The notes: generated from the sequence alone by a model not told the origin. A DNA stretch of 64,000 bases from Paraburkholderia susongensis (GCF_900177725.1 NZ_FXAT01000008.1:62001-126000); one strand, 5' to 3'; positions 46,431 through 55,623 are shown, numbered from the stretch's first letter. Made by a program: numbers and translations.

Positions 46431-47597
46431 TCAACTTAGCCTGGCGTGGCAGGAATCCGCGGCACGTTCGAGTAGCATGGCAACGGCGCAGACGGTTTCA
46501 TCGTCGTAGCGGCGGCCGACGATCTGCAGTCCGGCGCGCAGCGGCCAATCATCCACTGGAATCGGCAAGGACAAGGCGGGATGGCCTGACAGGTTGAACG
46601 GTCGAATAAGCGAGGTGATGCCGATGGCGGGAGCGCCGGCGCGCACCGCGCTGATCGTAGGCGGAAACGTCGGCATCGTCGGCAAGACGAGCACGTCCAG
46701 ACCATCGTCAGGAGCGAGCAGCATGTCCACTTGCGAGGTGAAGCGCTCACGTACCGATTCCGCTCGTTCAAGTGCCTCGCCGGTGATTTCGCCGCCTCGT
46801 ACCAGACGCGTTTCGATATTCGTGCCGAGCACGCCGCGTCCTAGCAAGTGTCTGCACGAGGTGAACATCTCGTGGTCGATTATCGTCAGGCCGGCGTCGA
46901 ACGCGTCGCGCATCATCGGCAACTCGACGTCCACGCATTGAATGCCGGCTCGCGAGACGGCCTCGGTGATTGCAGCTTCGATCGCGGGTTCGGCAAGCCC
47001 CTTGAGCCGGCCTATTCGATACGGCCGATGCTTCCCGGTTTCATTGCCTGAATGCGAGCCTGCAATATCGAAATCGGGGGCGATTGCGCTCATCACCTCG
47101 ACAAGCACGCTCATCCTGTCGGCGAGTGGACCCACGCAATCCAGCGTGGATTGCGTGGGCCAGACGCCGGCACGGCTCACGCGTCCGAAGGTGGGCTTCA
47201 AGCCGATTACGCCGCAGCATGCCGCGGGCGCTCGAATCGAGCCGCCCGTATCCGTACCCAAAGCCGCATCGGCCAAACCCGCTCCGACCAGCGCGGCGGA
47301 TCCGCTCGACGACCCGCCGGGCACGCGTTCAGCCGCTTGCGGATTGGTCGGCGTGCCGGTGTAGTCGTTGATCCCCGTCATGCCATAGGCGAGTTCGTGC
47401 ATGTTGGCTTTGCCGACGATTTGCCAGCCTGCCGAAAGCAGGCGCGCGACGATTTCCGCATGCTTGCCGGCGGGCGGAGCGTTCGCGAATGCGTGACTTG
47501 CAGCCGTGGTCGGAAAGCCGGCAATGTCGATGGAATCCTTGATGGCAATCGTGCGACCGGGTTCTCCTAGTACGAATCGTGTGATGAACTCATTCAT
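46431..47597 (-). CDS. Amidase signature family hydrolase
   Basis: 388 residues from ATG 47597 (MNEFITRFVLGEPGR), with GGAG about 9 nt upstream; the open frame continues further upstream through the dioxygenase beta gene but that part is a shadow. The catalytic triad is visible: Lys20 (IAIKDSID), Ser96 (PGGSSSGS) and nucleophile Ser120 (TDTGGSIRAP). It hydrolyses a C-N amide bond. It is shorter than many AS enzymes (about 450-500). In this operon it may release the free acid from an aromatic amide before or after ring dihydroxylation; that is inference. Confidence 0.9.
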   Translation of the reverse strand: MNEFITRFVLGEPGRTIAIKDSIDIAGFPTTAASHAFANAPPAGKHAEIVARLLSAGWQIVGKANMHELAYGMTGINDYTGTPTNPQAAERVPGGSSSGSAALVGAGLADAALGTDTGGSIRAPAACCGVIGLKPTFGRVSRAGVWPTQSTLDCVGPLADRMSVLVEVMSAIAPDFDIAGSHSGNETGKHRPYRIGRLKGLAEPAIEAAITEAVSRAGIQCVDVELPMMRDAFDAGLTIIDHEMFTSCRHLLGRGVLGTNIETRLVRGGEITGEALERAESVRERFTSQVDMLLAPDDGLDVLVLPTMPTFPPTISAVRAGAPAIGITSLIRPFNLSGHPALSLPIPVDDWPLRAGLQIVGRRYDDETVCAVAMLLERAADSCHARLS

Positions 47598-47686
47598 GTC
47601 ATGTACTCCGAGCGTGGGATTGCTCAACACAGGCGTCCGCACGCGGTTCACGAACGATTTGCAGTATGGGCATGGAGAACTGAGTG

Positions 47687-48181
47687 TCAGAGTAGAAAGC
47701 CTATTGCGTCCAGTACATCGACCGAATTGACCAGGCGCGCAGTCTTGTCGAGGATGCGCGGTTGCGCACCGAGGTCGAGCCGATGCGTGAGATCGGTGGC
47801 AAAGACGGTATTGACTCCACGCTTGCACGCCACGATCACCTGCGCGGAGCGCACGGTGACGACTGTCTCTTCCACTGCCTCGAGCGTGAAGCGCGATACC
47901 GTGCGCACGGTACGCGCCGCAACGCTTGCCGCTGCGGAGTGCCCGCCACTCATCCGCTCGACGCGAAGTCGCCGCATCTTGGCGTTGTCGTAGATATAGT
48001 TGAGCGTTGCGGCAAAATCGGTCGTTTTGGGATCGATCGGCACGGTGTAGAACCCTTCGTTGCCCCACAGTGTCAGCCACTCCGTGTATGCCTTGTCGTC
48101 CAGCAGGCGCGCCTCGCGCCAGATCAGTTCCGCCGCAGCGGCCAGCAGATGTGTGGTCGGAGTCGTTTCGAGCGTTGTCAT
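47687..48181 (-). CDS. Ring-hydroxylating dioxygenase beta subunit
   Basis: 164 residues, NTF2-like fold of the dioxygenase small subunit. HLLAAAAELIWREARLLDDKAYTEWL is typical of the BenB/XylY/AntB class. It has a structural role in the alpha3-beta3 hexamer. It begins exactly one base after the alpha-subunit stop, so translation is coupled. The amidase gene follows after 89 bp. Confidence 0.93.
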   Translation of the reverse strand: MTTLETTPTTHLLAAAAELIWREARLLDDKAYTEWLTLWGNEGFYTVPIDPKTTDFAATLNYIYDNAKMRRLRVERMSGGHSAAASVAARTVRTVSRFTLEAVEETVVTVRSAQVIVACKRGVNTVFATDLTHRLDLGAQPRILDKTARLVNSVDVLDAIGFLL

Positions 48182-49465
48182 TTATTCTTGCTCCATCATT
48201 TTTCGCCACATCGCATAAAGTTCACGCATACCGGTTTCGTCAGTCGAATGCGCGGTCTTTTCTCCATTGTCCGAAGTGCGTTCGCGATTCATGCCGCGGT
48301 TGACCAGGATCGGTATGTCGGGGCCCGCATGCGAGCCGCGCTGCACGCGTTCCCAGGCTTCGGTATCGTCCGGACTGCCGAAGCCGAACGGACCCTGGAA
48401 GTGCTCATGAATACGCATGCGCTCACGGTTCGCGGCTTCGGGACCGCCGTCCATGCCGATGGATATCTGGCTGACCTCTGTCTCCTCGACGGAGACAGGA
48501 CGTAGCACACGGATGAAGGCCATCGAGAGTGCAAGATTGGGAAACAGATTCACATTGAACCCGACACCGAATAGCGAACGTACGATACGGCGCGTTTGCT
48601 CCGGGCTATACGTTTTCAACAACTCCTCGATGAGTGCGTTAAAGCGCGTAGGCAGAGGATCACCGTTGTCCTGATCGAGATCGATCAACTCGGGCATCAG
48701 TACGGCGATGCTGTGGCCGTTGCCGAGGCCACGAACGAATGCCTTGTCGTTGTCCATGAAACTCGTCACGATCTTGTGCGTTTCTTCGTCGATCGATTTT
48801 AGCCACGACTTATGGACGACCGGGAAGTGATACAGGTCCGTCGTATTCTCGACCTGAATCTTCCAGTTGCCCTTGAACCTGAACTTGTGCGCGCCCGTCG
48901 TCTTGATCGGAAAGCCCGCTCCCTGTTTCATGAACAGATCGATCCACGGCTTGGCTCCCCCCAGGAAGTCTTCGAGCGGCTCCACGTCGTGATTGAAACT
49001 CGCGAAGATCAGCCCCTGGTAGCTCGAGGTTTTCAGATTGACCAGTGGTAAATCGCTTTTTTCGACGATGCCCTCATAACCGTCGCCATACGGCAGCGCG
49101 CGTAACGAACCGTCCAGCCCGTAACTCCAACTGTGATAAGGGCAGACAAAGCCCTTCGCGTTGCCCCTGTGTTCTTCGCATACTGTCGCACCGCGATGAC
49201 GGCAACGGTTTTCCATCACATGCACGATGCGATCCTTGTCGCGTGCGACGATGACGGGCTGCCGGCCGATCATGGCCGTGACGAAGTCGCCGGGATTCGG
49301 CAACTCGCTTTCGTGAGCAATGCAAACCCATGTCTTGTAAAAGATTTTCTGGAGTTCGGCTTCGAACAAGGCGGGATCGTAGTACATCGATGGTGCGATG
49401 CGATCGGCTTCGGCGCGCTGATACAGTGCGCTGCAGTCGATGACCTGCGTTGCAGAGGTACTCAT
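48182..49465 (-). CDS. Rieske non-heme iron dioxygenase alpha subunit
   Basis: 427 residues. The Rieske cluster ligands follow C-x-H-x17-C-x2-H: Cys88, His90, Cys108, His111. The mononuclear iron motif is ENTTDLYHFPVVH with Asp210, His213 and His218. The overall pattern is that of the benzoate/toluate/anthranilate-type large subunit (class with reductase as a single partner). It should dihydroxylate an aromatic ring with O2 and electrons from a reductase. No reductase or ferredoxin gene exists in the window, so it must borrow one. An inverted repeat upstream may be the LysR site. Confidence 0.95.
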   Translation of the reverse strand: MSTSATQVIDCSALYQRAEADRIAPSMYYDPALFEAELQKIFYKTWVCIAHESELPNPGDFVTAMIGRQPVIVARDKDRIVHVMENRCRHRGATVCEEHRGNAKGFVCPYHSWSYGLDGSLRALPYGDGYEGIVEKSDLPLVNLKTSSYQGLIFASFNHDVEPLEDFLGGAKPWIDLFMKQGAGFPIKTTGAHKFRFKGNWKIQVENTTDLYHFPVVHKSWLKSIDEETHKIVTSFMDNDKAFVRGLGNGHSIAVLMPELIDLDQDNGDPLPTRFNALIEELLKTYSPEQTRRIVRSLFGVGFNVNLFPNLALSMAFIRVLRPVSVEETEVSQISIGMDGGPEAANRERMRIHEHFQGPFGFGSPDDTEAWERVQRGSHAGPDIPILVNRGMNRERTSDNGEKTAHSTDETGMRELYAMWRKMMEQE

Positions 49466-49556
49466 AGGGGAAAACTCTCTCTGTGGAAAGTGAAACCGTT
49501 GTGTGCTGGTTGAGATCAGATGCTTGAAAACATGATCCGGTCGTCGATTCCCTGAG

Positions 49557-49576
49557 TCAAATCGATCTTAATTTGA
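49557..49576. promoter_or_regulatory. Candidate LysR operator of the dioxygenase operon
   Basis: TCAAAT (49557-49562) and ATTTGA (49571-49576) form perfect 6-bp arms 8 bp apart, in an AT-rich stretch 92 bp before the alpha-subunit ATG. The geometry fits a LysR recognition site, and two LysR genes lie in the island. Confidence 0.4.
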
Positions 49577-49884
49577 TCGAAAACCAAACTGAACTTATAA
49601 AGCGAAGAAGATGATCCGTTGACGTGAACGATCAAGCGGTTGAATTCCGCAGGGGCTGATTGCTCGCGGCTCTGATGTGACAAGCTCAGCGCGGGATTTT
49701 CCCGGTGCGCCAACACGTCAGGATAACTACACATAAGACCAGCACCTCACGTCAGCCTGCCAACTCTACGAAGCCCCGTGGGGTTAGGGCATATTCATGC
49801 ATCGCACCGAGTACATTCCCGGCTCGCTTCAGGTTTCGATCGTCGCTGCACTGCGTACTCGTTGCCAGATTCGCGAGCACCTTT

Positions 49885-50220
49885 TCACGGTAATCGGCAA
49901 CGATTCGGCGGAGCGTCCAGTTTGGCCGGGGCGTTATGCTTGTGCTTCCCGGTCGCCGGGTGGTTGCTCTTGTGGACTTCGACGTGCTTCTCGACGGCGA
50001 GCTTGCGTGCTGCGGACAGCGTCAAATCAGCGTAGAGGCCGAGCGTCGATTCCTCGTGTTTTCCGCTTGGCCGCAAACGGAGTATCCAGGACGCTGTGCC
50101 TGTAGCAGAGCGCGTGAAGGTCGAGCCTCACCGTCAGCCTTTGCGGGACGCTGTTTTTCCTGGATCCGTCGCCTCAGTTCAGGATCTGACAAGGCATTCG
50201 TCCCGCGAGCGGTCATTGAC
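49885..50220 (-). pseudogene. Frameshifted remnant of a tyrosine integrase N-terminal domain
   Basis: On the minus strand, one frame (about 50218-50130) reads MTARGTNALSDPELRR, like the start of a P4-type integrase. Another frame (about 50049-49990) reads STLGLYADLTLSAARKLA, which fits the arm-binding domain (DUF4102) pattern TLG-YPDLSLAEARKLA. The two pieces are in different frames and nothing of the catalytic domain follows. This suggests a decayed integrase at the edge of the aromatic island. The resemblance is short, so confidence is moderate. Confidence 0.5.
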
Positions 50221-50615
50221 CGGAACGATTGCCGTTTCGTCAGACGTTTCGCGTGCCGCGCGGGGTTTGAAACAGCAACCTTGAAGTCGGGCGAAAACTG
50301 ATCCGTAGGCGCGGTTGTTGCATGCAAAACGGCGGTCCTATATGGCGCGTTTTGCGGAACCCGTGTCGCAGCGCGCGTAGAGGCGGACAGCACGGCTCGC
50401 GGTGGCGAGCCGCGTTGCAGCTTTTACCTGTTTTCCGCGATTTTTTTGTAGTCTGGCATCACGGCCAGCGGCGGCAGCGGTGACCGCAGTGACCGCATGT
50501 GACGTTTGACACACGCCGCCGCCGTGTTGCCGTCCGCCTGCAAGAGGATTACATTCATCGAGCAGCGCGTGCGGCGCGTCAGCCAGAAGTAGCACGTATT
50601 CCGGAGCGTATTGCG
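50221..50615. other. Intergenic region with hairpin
   Basis: 395 bp with no supported gene. A perfect 8-bp hairpin CGGCTCGC-GGTG-GCGAGCCG lies at 50393-50412. A TTGACA-like box (TTTGACAC, near 50506) precedes the next gene. No tRNA gene that could have served as an integration site was seen. Confidence 0.4.
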
Positions 50616-51602
50616 ATGGCTACCGATTCCGACGATACCGACCTAAGTCAATCCGCGGCGGAAGGCCCGGATAGCGGTTTCGACGCGGATGGCCCACCCG
50701 CGACGGCCGCCGCGCCGCCGCGCTTCGGCCGTCTGGCGCTGTGCGTCGCGGCGGCGGGGGCGTTGGCCTTCGGCGTGATGGGCACCGTCGCGTATGGCGT
50801 CTGGTTCAACCACGATCAGCAGACGTATACGGAGGCGATCGCGGGCGCCCGCAAGGCGCTGGGCGGGCCGGGAGTGTCAGGAGCAAGCGGGGTGGTGGTG
50901 CCGGTGCAGGCAGCGCGCTCGCACGGGCAACCCGCCGCGTTGGCAGGGACTACAACGTCGGCGGGGCCTGTGCAGGGGCGGCAAGGCGGTAAGTCTGTCG
51001 CCGTGACGGCCGCCGCGCCCGCGACGTCGAACGCAACGAATGCAACGAACACGGCGACCCAGGTGGTGTCAGCGAGGCCACCCACCGTCGCGGCGCCTGG
51101 CACGGCGCCAGCGGCTGCGACACTAGCCGCCGCGGCAACGCCCGTTGCCCCGTCAGCCACACTCGAAGCGCAAGGCGAGGAGGGCAGTAAGGACGCCGTA
51201 TGGTCCGGGCAGGTTCGACAGAAGCTGGCCGGCGCCAATCCGCCGGCCCCCGTGACTCCGCCCGCCAGACTTGCCGACGCCTCGCCTGAAATCTCACCCA
51301 ACACCTTACCCGACACTCCGGCCGCTTCCATCGCACCCGCCTCATCGCCTCGCTCCACGCAGTACGTCGCGGACTCAGCCGATTCCACCAACTCCACCGA
51401 TTCCGCAACGCAGTCCGCCGCCGGCAGCCCCGCGAGAGATATGAGAGACGCGCGGCCCGTGCCGCCGGAGCGGCGCGCTTCGTCGTCGAATGCGAAACAC
51501 AGGGGCAATCTGTTTGCGCGTGTGGGGGCGTTCTTTCGACGTGTGAGCTATCGTCAACATGGCAGCAGACGCCAGCAACAAGACACCTATTCCCATCCCT
51601 GA
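50616..51602 (+). CDS. Uncharacterised single-pass membrane protein, low-complexity
   Basis: 328 residues from ATG 50616 with GGAG 10 nt upstream. A short acidic N-terminus is followed by one membrane helix (LALCVAAAGALAFGVMGTVAYGVW in part, about 40-62). The remaining 260 residues are Ala/Pro/Thr/Ser-rich and low in complexity, ending in a basic tail (RRVSYRQHGSRRQQQD). I recognise no domain. Its last 44 bp overlap the GGDEF gene, so the two are coupled; it may be a periplasmic sensor or linker partner (inference). Confidence 0.6.
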   Translation: MATDSDDTDLSQSAAEGPDSGFDADGPPATAAAPPRFGRLALCVAAAGALAFGVMGTVAYGVWFNHDQQTYTEAIAGARKALGGPGVSGASGVVVPVQAARSHGQPAALAGTTTSAGPVQGRQGGKSVAVTAAAPATSNATNATNTATQVVSARPPTVAAPGTAPAAATLAAAATPVAPSATLEAQGEEGSKDAVWSGQVRQKLAGANPPAPVTPPARLADASPEISPNTLPDTPAASIAPASSPRSTQYVADSADSTNSTDSATQSAAGSPARDMRDARPVPPERRASSSNAKHRGNLFARVGAFFRRVSYRQHGSRRQQQDTYSHP

Positions 51603-52770
51603 GCACGTCGAGGGGTGGTCACGGGCTCGCGGCTCCGCTCGCGCGCGCGTGCCGGCGCGGCCCTTCAGGCCCGGTCCCGCGACCATCGCCGTGGCCGCGC
51701 TACTGTGTCTGCTGATCGGCCTGCTGTATCTGGCGCTGCAGATCCGTACGGTCTTTTCCGATCAACTCAAGCAGGAATATGCGGGCCTCGTGCTCGAAGC
51801 CGCTGAGCACGCCGAAAGCGCGCGCGAACAACTGGGCGTCTGGCAGAGCATGCCTCGCGCGGCGGCGAACGATGCCGCGCTCACAGCGGGCTATAACGCC
51901 GCACGCGCCGAATTCGCGCGGCGCTTCGCGTCGTTCGCGGCGCTCGTGAACGCGAGTCCGTCGCCCGCGCCGCACATTCCTGATGCCGCGTCGCCCAGTG
52001 CGGATGCGCATCCAGCCGCATCAGCCTCAGCCTCAGCCGCCGCGCTGCTCGACAACGTCTCCGCGTATTGGCGCGCGCAGCGCGATGCGTATAGCGCCGA
52101 CGTGCGGCTGCGCGTGACGCGCGTCGCCTACACGCTGATTGCGTTGGCGGCGCTGCTGTTCTGCATGCTGATAACGGCGCTCGGCATGTACGCGAAACGC
52201 GACCGGCAACTGGCCGGCCAGTCGCACGAGTTCGAGCACGCTTCGCTGCACGATTCGCTGACGGGGCTGCCGAACCGCCGCAAGCTGCTGGCCGCGCTCG
52301 ATGAAGCCGCGCTCGGTGCGAACGCCGAGTCGGTGGCGCATCGGATCGCCGTGCTGTATATCGATCTCGACGGCTTCAAGCAGGTCAACGATTCGTTCGG
52401 GCATCGCACCGGCGATGAATTCCTTGTGGCGGTATCGGCACGCTTTCGCGCGTCGGTGCGCAGGACCGATCTCGTCGCGCGGATCGGCGGCGACGAGTTC
52501 GCGGTGCTGGTGCGCTCGTTCTCGAGCGAACCGGAGCTGGCCGACATCGCGCGCCGCCTGATCGGCTGCGTCACGCACACCGACGAGCAGATGGCCATCG
52601 GCCTCGTGCGCGCGAGCATCGGCATTGCAAGCTTTCCCGATGATGTCGACGATCACAGCCGCCTTGTTGCCGTGGCCGATGAGGCGATGTATCGGGTCAA
52701 GCGCAGTGGGAAGAACGGGTTTGCGTTCGCCACGCAGATGGAGCGGGCGGCGGCGAAACGGACCGCCTGA
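51559..52770 (+). CDS. GGDEF diguanylate cyclase, membrane-bound
   Basis: 403 residues. Two membrane helices (about 41-63 and 192-212) bound a periplasmic region of about 130 residues, without a known sensor fold. The C-terminal GGDEF domain has the intact active motif RIGGDEF, and RRTD lies exactly five residues before GGDEF, the inhibitory I-site. It should make c-di-GMP and be product-inhibited. It overlaps the preceding membrane protein gene by 44 bp. Confidence 0.92.
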   Translation: MAADASNKTPIPIPEHVEGWSRARGSARARVPARPFRPGPATIAVAALLCLLIGLLYLALQIRTVFSDQLKQEYAGLVLEAAEHAESAREQLGVWQSMPRAAANDAALTAGYNAARAEFARRFASFAALVNASPSPAPHIPDAASPSADAHPAASASASAAALLDNVSAYWRAQRDAYSADVRLRVTRVAYTLIALAALLFCMLITALGMYAKRDRQLAGQSHEFEHASLHDSLTGLPNRRKLLAALDEAALGANAESVAHRIAVLYIDLDGFKQVNDSFGHRTGDEFLVAVSARFRASVRRTDLVARIGGDEFAVLVRSFSSEPELADIARRLIGCVTHTDEQMAIGLVRASIGIASFPDDVDDHSRLVAVADEAMYRVKRSGKNGFAFATQMERAAAKRTA

Positions 52771-52772
52771 AT

Positions 52773-53423
52773 TCATTCTTTCTCGTTGACCCACTCCGTC
52801 AACTTTTCGCGCGCATTCAACTCGATGAACGACGGCAGCGCGCGCAGCCTGCGTATATAGCTTGCGAGATGCGGCCAGCCGTTCGTCGCTGGACGCGGCA
52901 TGTTGCGCGTCCAGCGCATCAGCATGACCGCAAGCAGGTCGGCGGTGCTGAGCTTGCCGCCCACGAGATAGGCATGCCCTTCGGAGCAGTGCGCATCGAG
53001 CCGCTCGCAGGCCTGCTCGATGCGCCGCCGCGCAAGCGCGCGCACCGCGTCCGCGCCTGCGGCATCGCCGTCGCTGTCCGCGTAGAACCAGTCACGCATC
53101 GCGGGCAGCAGCGTGTTCGCGAGATAGATCATCCATTCGAGCCACGCGGCGCGATCGGCCGAGCTGGGAGCCGGGGCGAGGGCGGCGTCGGGATGCCGCT
53201 CGGCGAGCAGCATCAGCAGTGCGGTCGATTCGTGTCGTGCCACGCCGTCGACGATCAGCGTCGGTACCCGCCCGGCCGGATTGAGGCGCAGATAGTCGGG
53301 GTCCCGCTGCTGGCCCGCGTCGATGTCGACGAGGCGTGCTTCGAACGGCACGCCCATTTCGATCAGCATCCAGTGCACGGCCATGCTGGCCGCGCCGGGC
53401 GAGTAGTAGAGAACGTAGGACAT
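52773..53423 (-). CDS. Glutathione S-transferase family protein
   Basis: 216 residues. N-domain: MSYVLYYSPGAASMAVHWML, GRVPTLIVDG, HESTALLMLL; the SPGAAS pattern with Ser is typical of beta-class bacterial GSTs. C-domain: LSTADLLAVMLMRW. It is convergent with the cyclase gene (2 bp apart). Its substrate is unknown. The MctP-like permease lies 100 bp beyond on the other side and transcribes the same way. Confidence 0.92.
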   Translation of the reverse strand: MSYVLYYSPGAASMAVHWMLIEMGVPFEARLVDIDAGQQRDPDYLRLNPAGRVPTLIVDGVARHESTALLMLLAERHPDAALAPAPSSADRAAWLEWMIYLANTLLPAMRDWFYADSDGDAAGADAVRALARRRIEQACERLDAHCSEGHAYLVGGKLSTADLLAVMLMRWTRNMPRPATNGWPHLASYIRRLRALPSFIELNAREKLTEWVNEKE

Positions 53424-53523
53424 GCAGGGCTCCGGGCATCGATGGTGGGATGGTGTGACTGGTCCCCTTTCAACCCGGGCGCGTCGCGGGCAAAAACCTC
53501 AAAGCCCGCTCAGCGCCCCCACT

Positions 53524-54993
53524 TCAATGCGCCGACTGCGTCTGCTCGGCCGAGCGCGGCTGCGTCACCGCGCTCACGATGACGAACACGATCAGGTTGA
53601 CCGCGAGCGCGAGGATGCCGACGTTGACGTCCTTCAGCGGCTCAGGCAGGAACGGCATCAATTGCCCGACGCTCGAGTGCAGTAGCGTGGTGAGCGCGAC
53701 CACCGCGACGCCGGCCACGATGCCGCAGAACGCGCCTTGTTTGGTCGCGCGGTTGCGCGGGAACAGGCTGCAGATCACCGCCGGGAACAACTGGGTCACG
53801 AAGTTGTAGCCCATCAGCAGCAATGCGACGATCGTCTCCCCGCCGTGCAGCGTGAAGCCGACCGCGACGAGCGCCACCACCGGCACGAGCATGCGGGCGA
53901 GCGTGGCCACGGTCGCATCCGACGCCTTGTGGTTCAGCATGCCGCGATACACGTCGTTGGCGAGCAGCGTGGAGGCCGACGTCAGGATCATCGAGCCCGG
54001 CACGAGCGCGGTCAGCACACCGGCCGCGCCGATCACGCCGACGAACCACGGGTCGAACGTCTGCAGCGACAGGCGGAACAGCGACAGGTCGATGTCGGCG
54101 CCCGTGAGGCCCGGCACGCGCAGCGTCGCCGCGAAGCCGACGAAGAACACGAACAGCAGGATCAGCTGATAGAGCGGCAGCACGGCCGCATTGCGGCGGA
54201 AGATCCGCTCGTCCTTCGCGGTGAAGATCGAGCCGAACGTGTGCGGCCACATGAAGAAGCCGAGCGCGGCCAGCAGCACGGTGGACTGGAACCAGATCAC
54301 GCTCTGGCCTTTTGCGGGGAACGTGAGGAAGCCGGGGCGCGCGGCGTCGACCGCCCGGAACATCTCGCCAATGCCGCCGTAGTAGTGCAGCGGCAGATAG
54401 ATGCCGAGGAACAGCACGATCGCGAGAATCAGCAGATCTTTCACGACCGAATTCCACGCCGAGCCGCGCACGCCCGACACGATCACGTAGGCCGTGACGA
54501 CACAGGCGCCGATCCAGATCGCCGCCGTCGACGAAATCGCGCCGTACGAAACGGTCGCGACGATGATGCCGAGGCCTTTCAGTTGCAGCACGAGATACGG
54601 AATCAGCGCGGCCACGCCGACCAGCGCGACGAGCGTGCCGAGCGCCGGGCTGTCGTACTTGCGCGAGAAGAAGTGCGGCTGCGAGACGAGCCGGTGCGTT
54701 TTGGCGTAGCGCCAGATCGGCGGCAGCATCCAGTACGACAGGATGTAGGCGAGCGTGCCGTACGCGAGGATGTAGTAGACCGGCGCGCCCTTGCCGTACG
54801 CGAAGCCGCTGCCGCCGAGGAACGTGAAGGTCGTGTAGATTTCGCCGGCCATCAGCAGGAACACGAACGCGGTGCCGAAGCTGCGGCCGCCCACGCTCCA
54901 CTGCTCGAGGCTCATGTCATGGCCGCGCCGTGCGCGCATGCCGAGGAGCAGCGCGCCGAGCGTGACGGCCGCGATGATGACGAGTGCGCTCAT
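53524..54993 (-). CDS. Sodium:solute symporter, MctP-like monocarboxylate permease
   Basis: 489 residues from ATG 54993 (MSALVIIAAVTLGALLLGM); a 122-residue upstream frame is a shadow. About 13 hydrophobic segments are seen. SVGGRSFGTAFVFLLMAGEIYTTFTFLG and GSAWNSVVKD match the SSS family. With the overlapping DUF3311 partner it fits the MctP group, which imports lactate, pyruvate, acetate or propionate. Confidence 0.92.
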   Translation of the reverse strand: MSALVIIAAVTLGALLLGMRARRGHDMSLEQWSVGGRSFGTAFVFLLMAGEIYTTFTFLGGSGFAYGKGAPVYYILAYGTLAYILSYWMLPPIWRYAKTHRLVSQPHFFSRKYDSPALGTLVALVGVAALIPYLVLQLKGLGIIVATVSYGAISSTAAIWIGACVVTAYVIVSGVRGSAWNSVVKDLLILAIVLFLGIYLPLHYYGGIGEMFRAVDAARPGFLTFPAKGQSVIWFQSTVLLAALGFFMWPHTFGSIFTAKDERIFRRNAAVLPLYQLILLFVFFVGFAATLRVPGLTGADIDLSLFRLSLQTFDPWFVGVIGAAGVLTALVPGSMILTSASTLLANDVYRGMLNHKASDATVATLARMLVPVVALVAVGFTLHGGETIVALLLMGYNFVTQLFPAVICSLFPRNRATKQGAFCGIVAGVAVVALTTLLHSSVGQLMPFLPEPLKDVNVGILALAVNLIVFVIVSAVTQPRSAEQTQSAH

Positions 54994-55205
54994 GGGCGAA
55001 CCTCCTCGCCTTCGTCGGCGATCTGACGGTTGGAGGGATCGAGGCGGTAGACAATCGCCATGATGATCGAACTCAACACCACCCACATGACGATCCAGGC
55101 CAGCACGAACGGCATGCCGAGCACGAGCGGCTCGACACGATTGACAAACGAAATGCCGACCAGGATGCCGATGAACGGCAGTGCGGCAAGTACACGAAGC
55201 AGCAT
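54990..55205 (-). CDS. DUF3311 small membrane partner
   Basis: 71 residues with two hydrophobic segments (LLRVLAALPFIGILVGISF, LGMPFVLAWIVMWVVLSSI) and the DUF3311 core pattern EPLVLGMPF-AW. GAGGAG precedes its ATG. It overlaps the symporter by 4 bp. It is known as the small companion of MctP-type permeases, a likely accessory subunit. Confidence 0.92.
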   Translation of the reverse strand: MLLRVLAALPFIGILVGISFVNRVEPLVLGMPFVLAWIVMWVVLSSIIMAIVYRLDPSNRQIADEGEEVRP

Positions 55206-55623
55206 GTAGGCAACTCCTCGAACCAGTGAATATGTGTTGTTGAAAGTCCGGCTCCGCTGAAGACTTTATGCCTGATACTTCGGTCCCGTAAAGGGCTTCA
55301 AAATAAATGGGAGATTTCCCAAAGTTGCAGGCGCATCTTTCCGGCATGGATTGCTGCACTGCAAGGCGGGACGCGGATCATGGCGCGGAGCATGATTCGA
55401 GTTGCCGTACGCTGTCGCGCTTGCCGCGGCGTGCGGTTTTTTTGTGGTCTCGCTGGCGCGGCGCGATATCATCTGCCAGCAATGCGGCATTTACCAGGGC
55501 GCAGCTCGCGTCGCAGTTCGCCGGGCCTGCGCTCCGGGTTCATCAACATGGCACCGTGTTCCTCGCCCGGTGCGCGGCGCGTTGCCGCGCCGCCAGGGGC
55601 GCGTGCCGATACGGACACGCAAT
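55206..55623. other. Divergent intergenic region
   Basis: 418 bp between the DUF3311 gene and the MarC gene. An AT-richer stretch at 55230-55320 next to the permease operon probably carries its promoter. The remainder is open in one plus-strand frame but Arg/Ala-rich and shows no family pattern. No terminator or repeat seen. Confidence 0.4.

Noticed and set aside
47600..48209. N-terminal extension of the amidase frame
   Set aside because: It runs through the dioxygenase beta gene in another frame. The amidase fold starts at 47597 with its own ribosome site.
50393..50412. tRNA or attachment site near the integrase remnant
   Set aside because: Only a simple 8-bp hairpin is present; no cloverleaf, anticodon arm or repeated att sequence was found.
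53524..55359. Symporter start at 55359 (611 codons)
   Set aside because: The extra 122 residues overlap the DUF3311 gene and lack hydrophobic or family character. The ATG at 54993 overlaps the DUF3311 stop by 4 bp, as typical.
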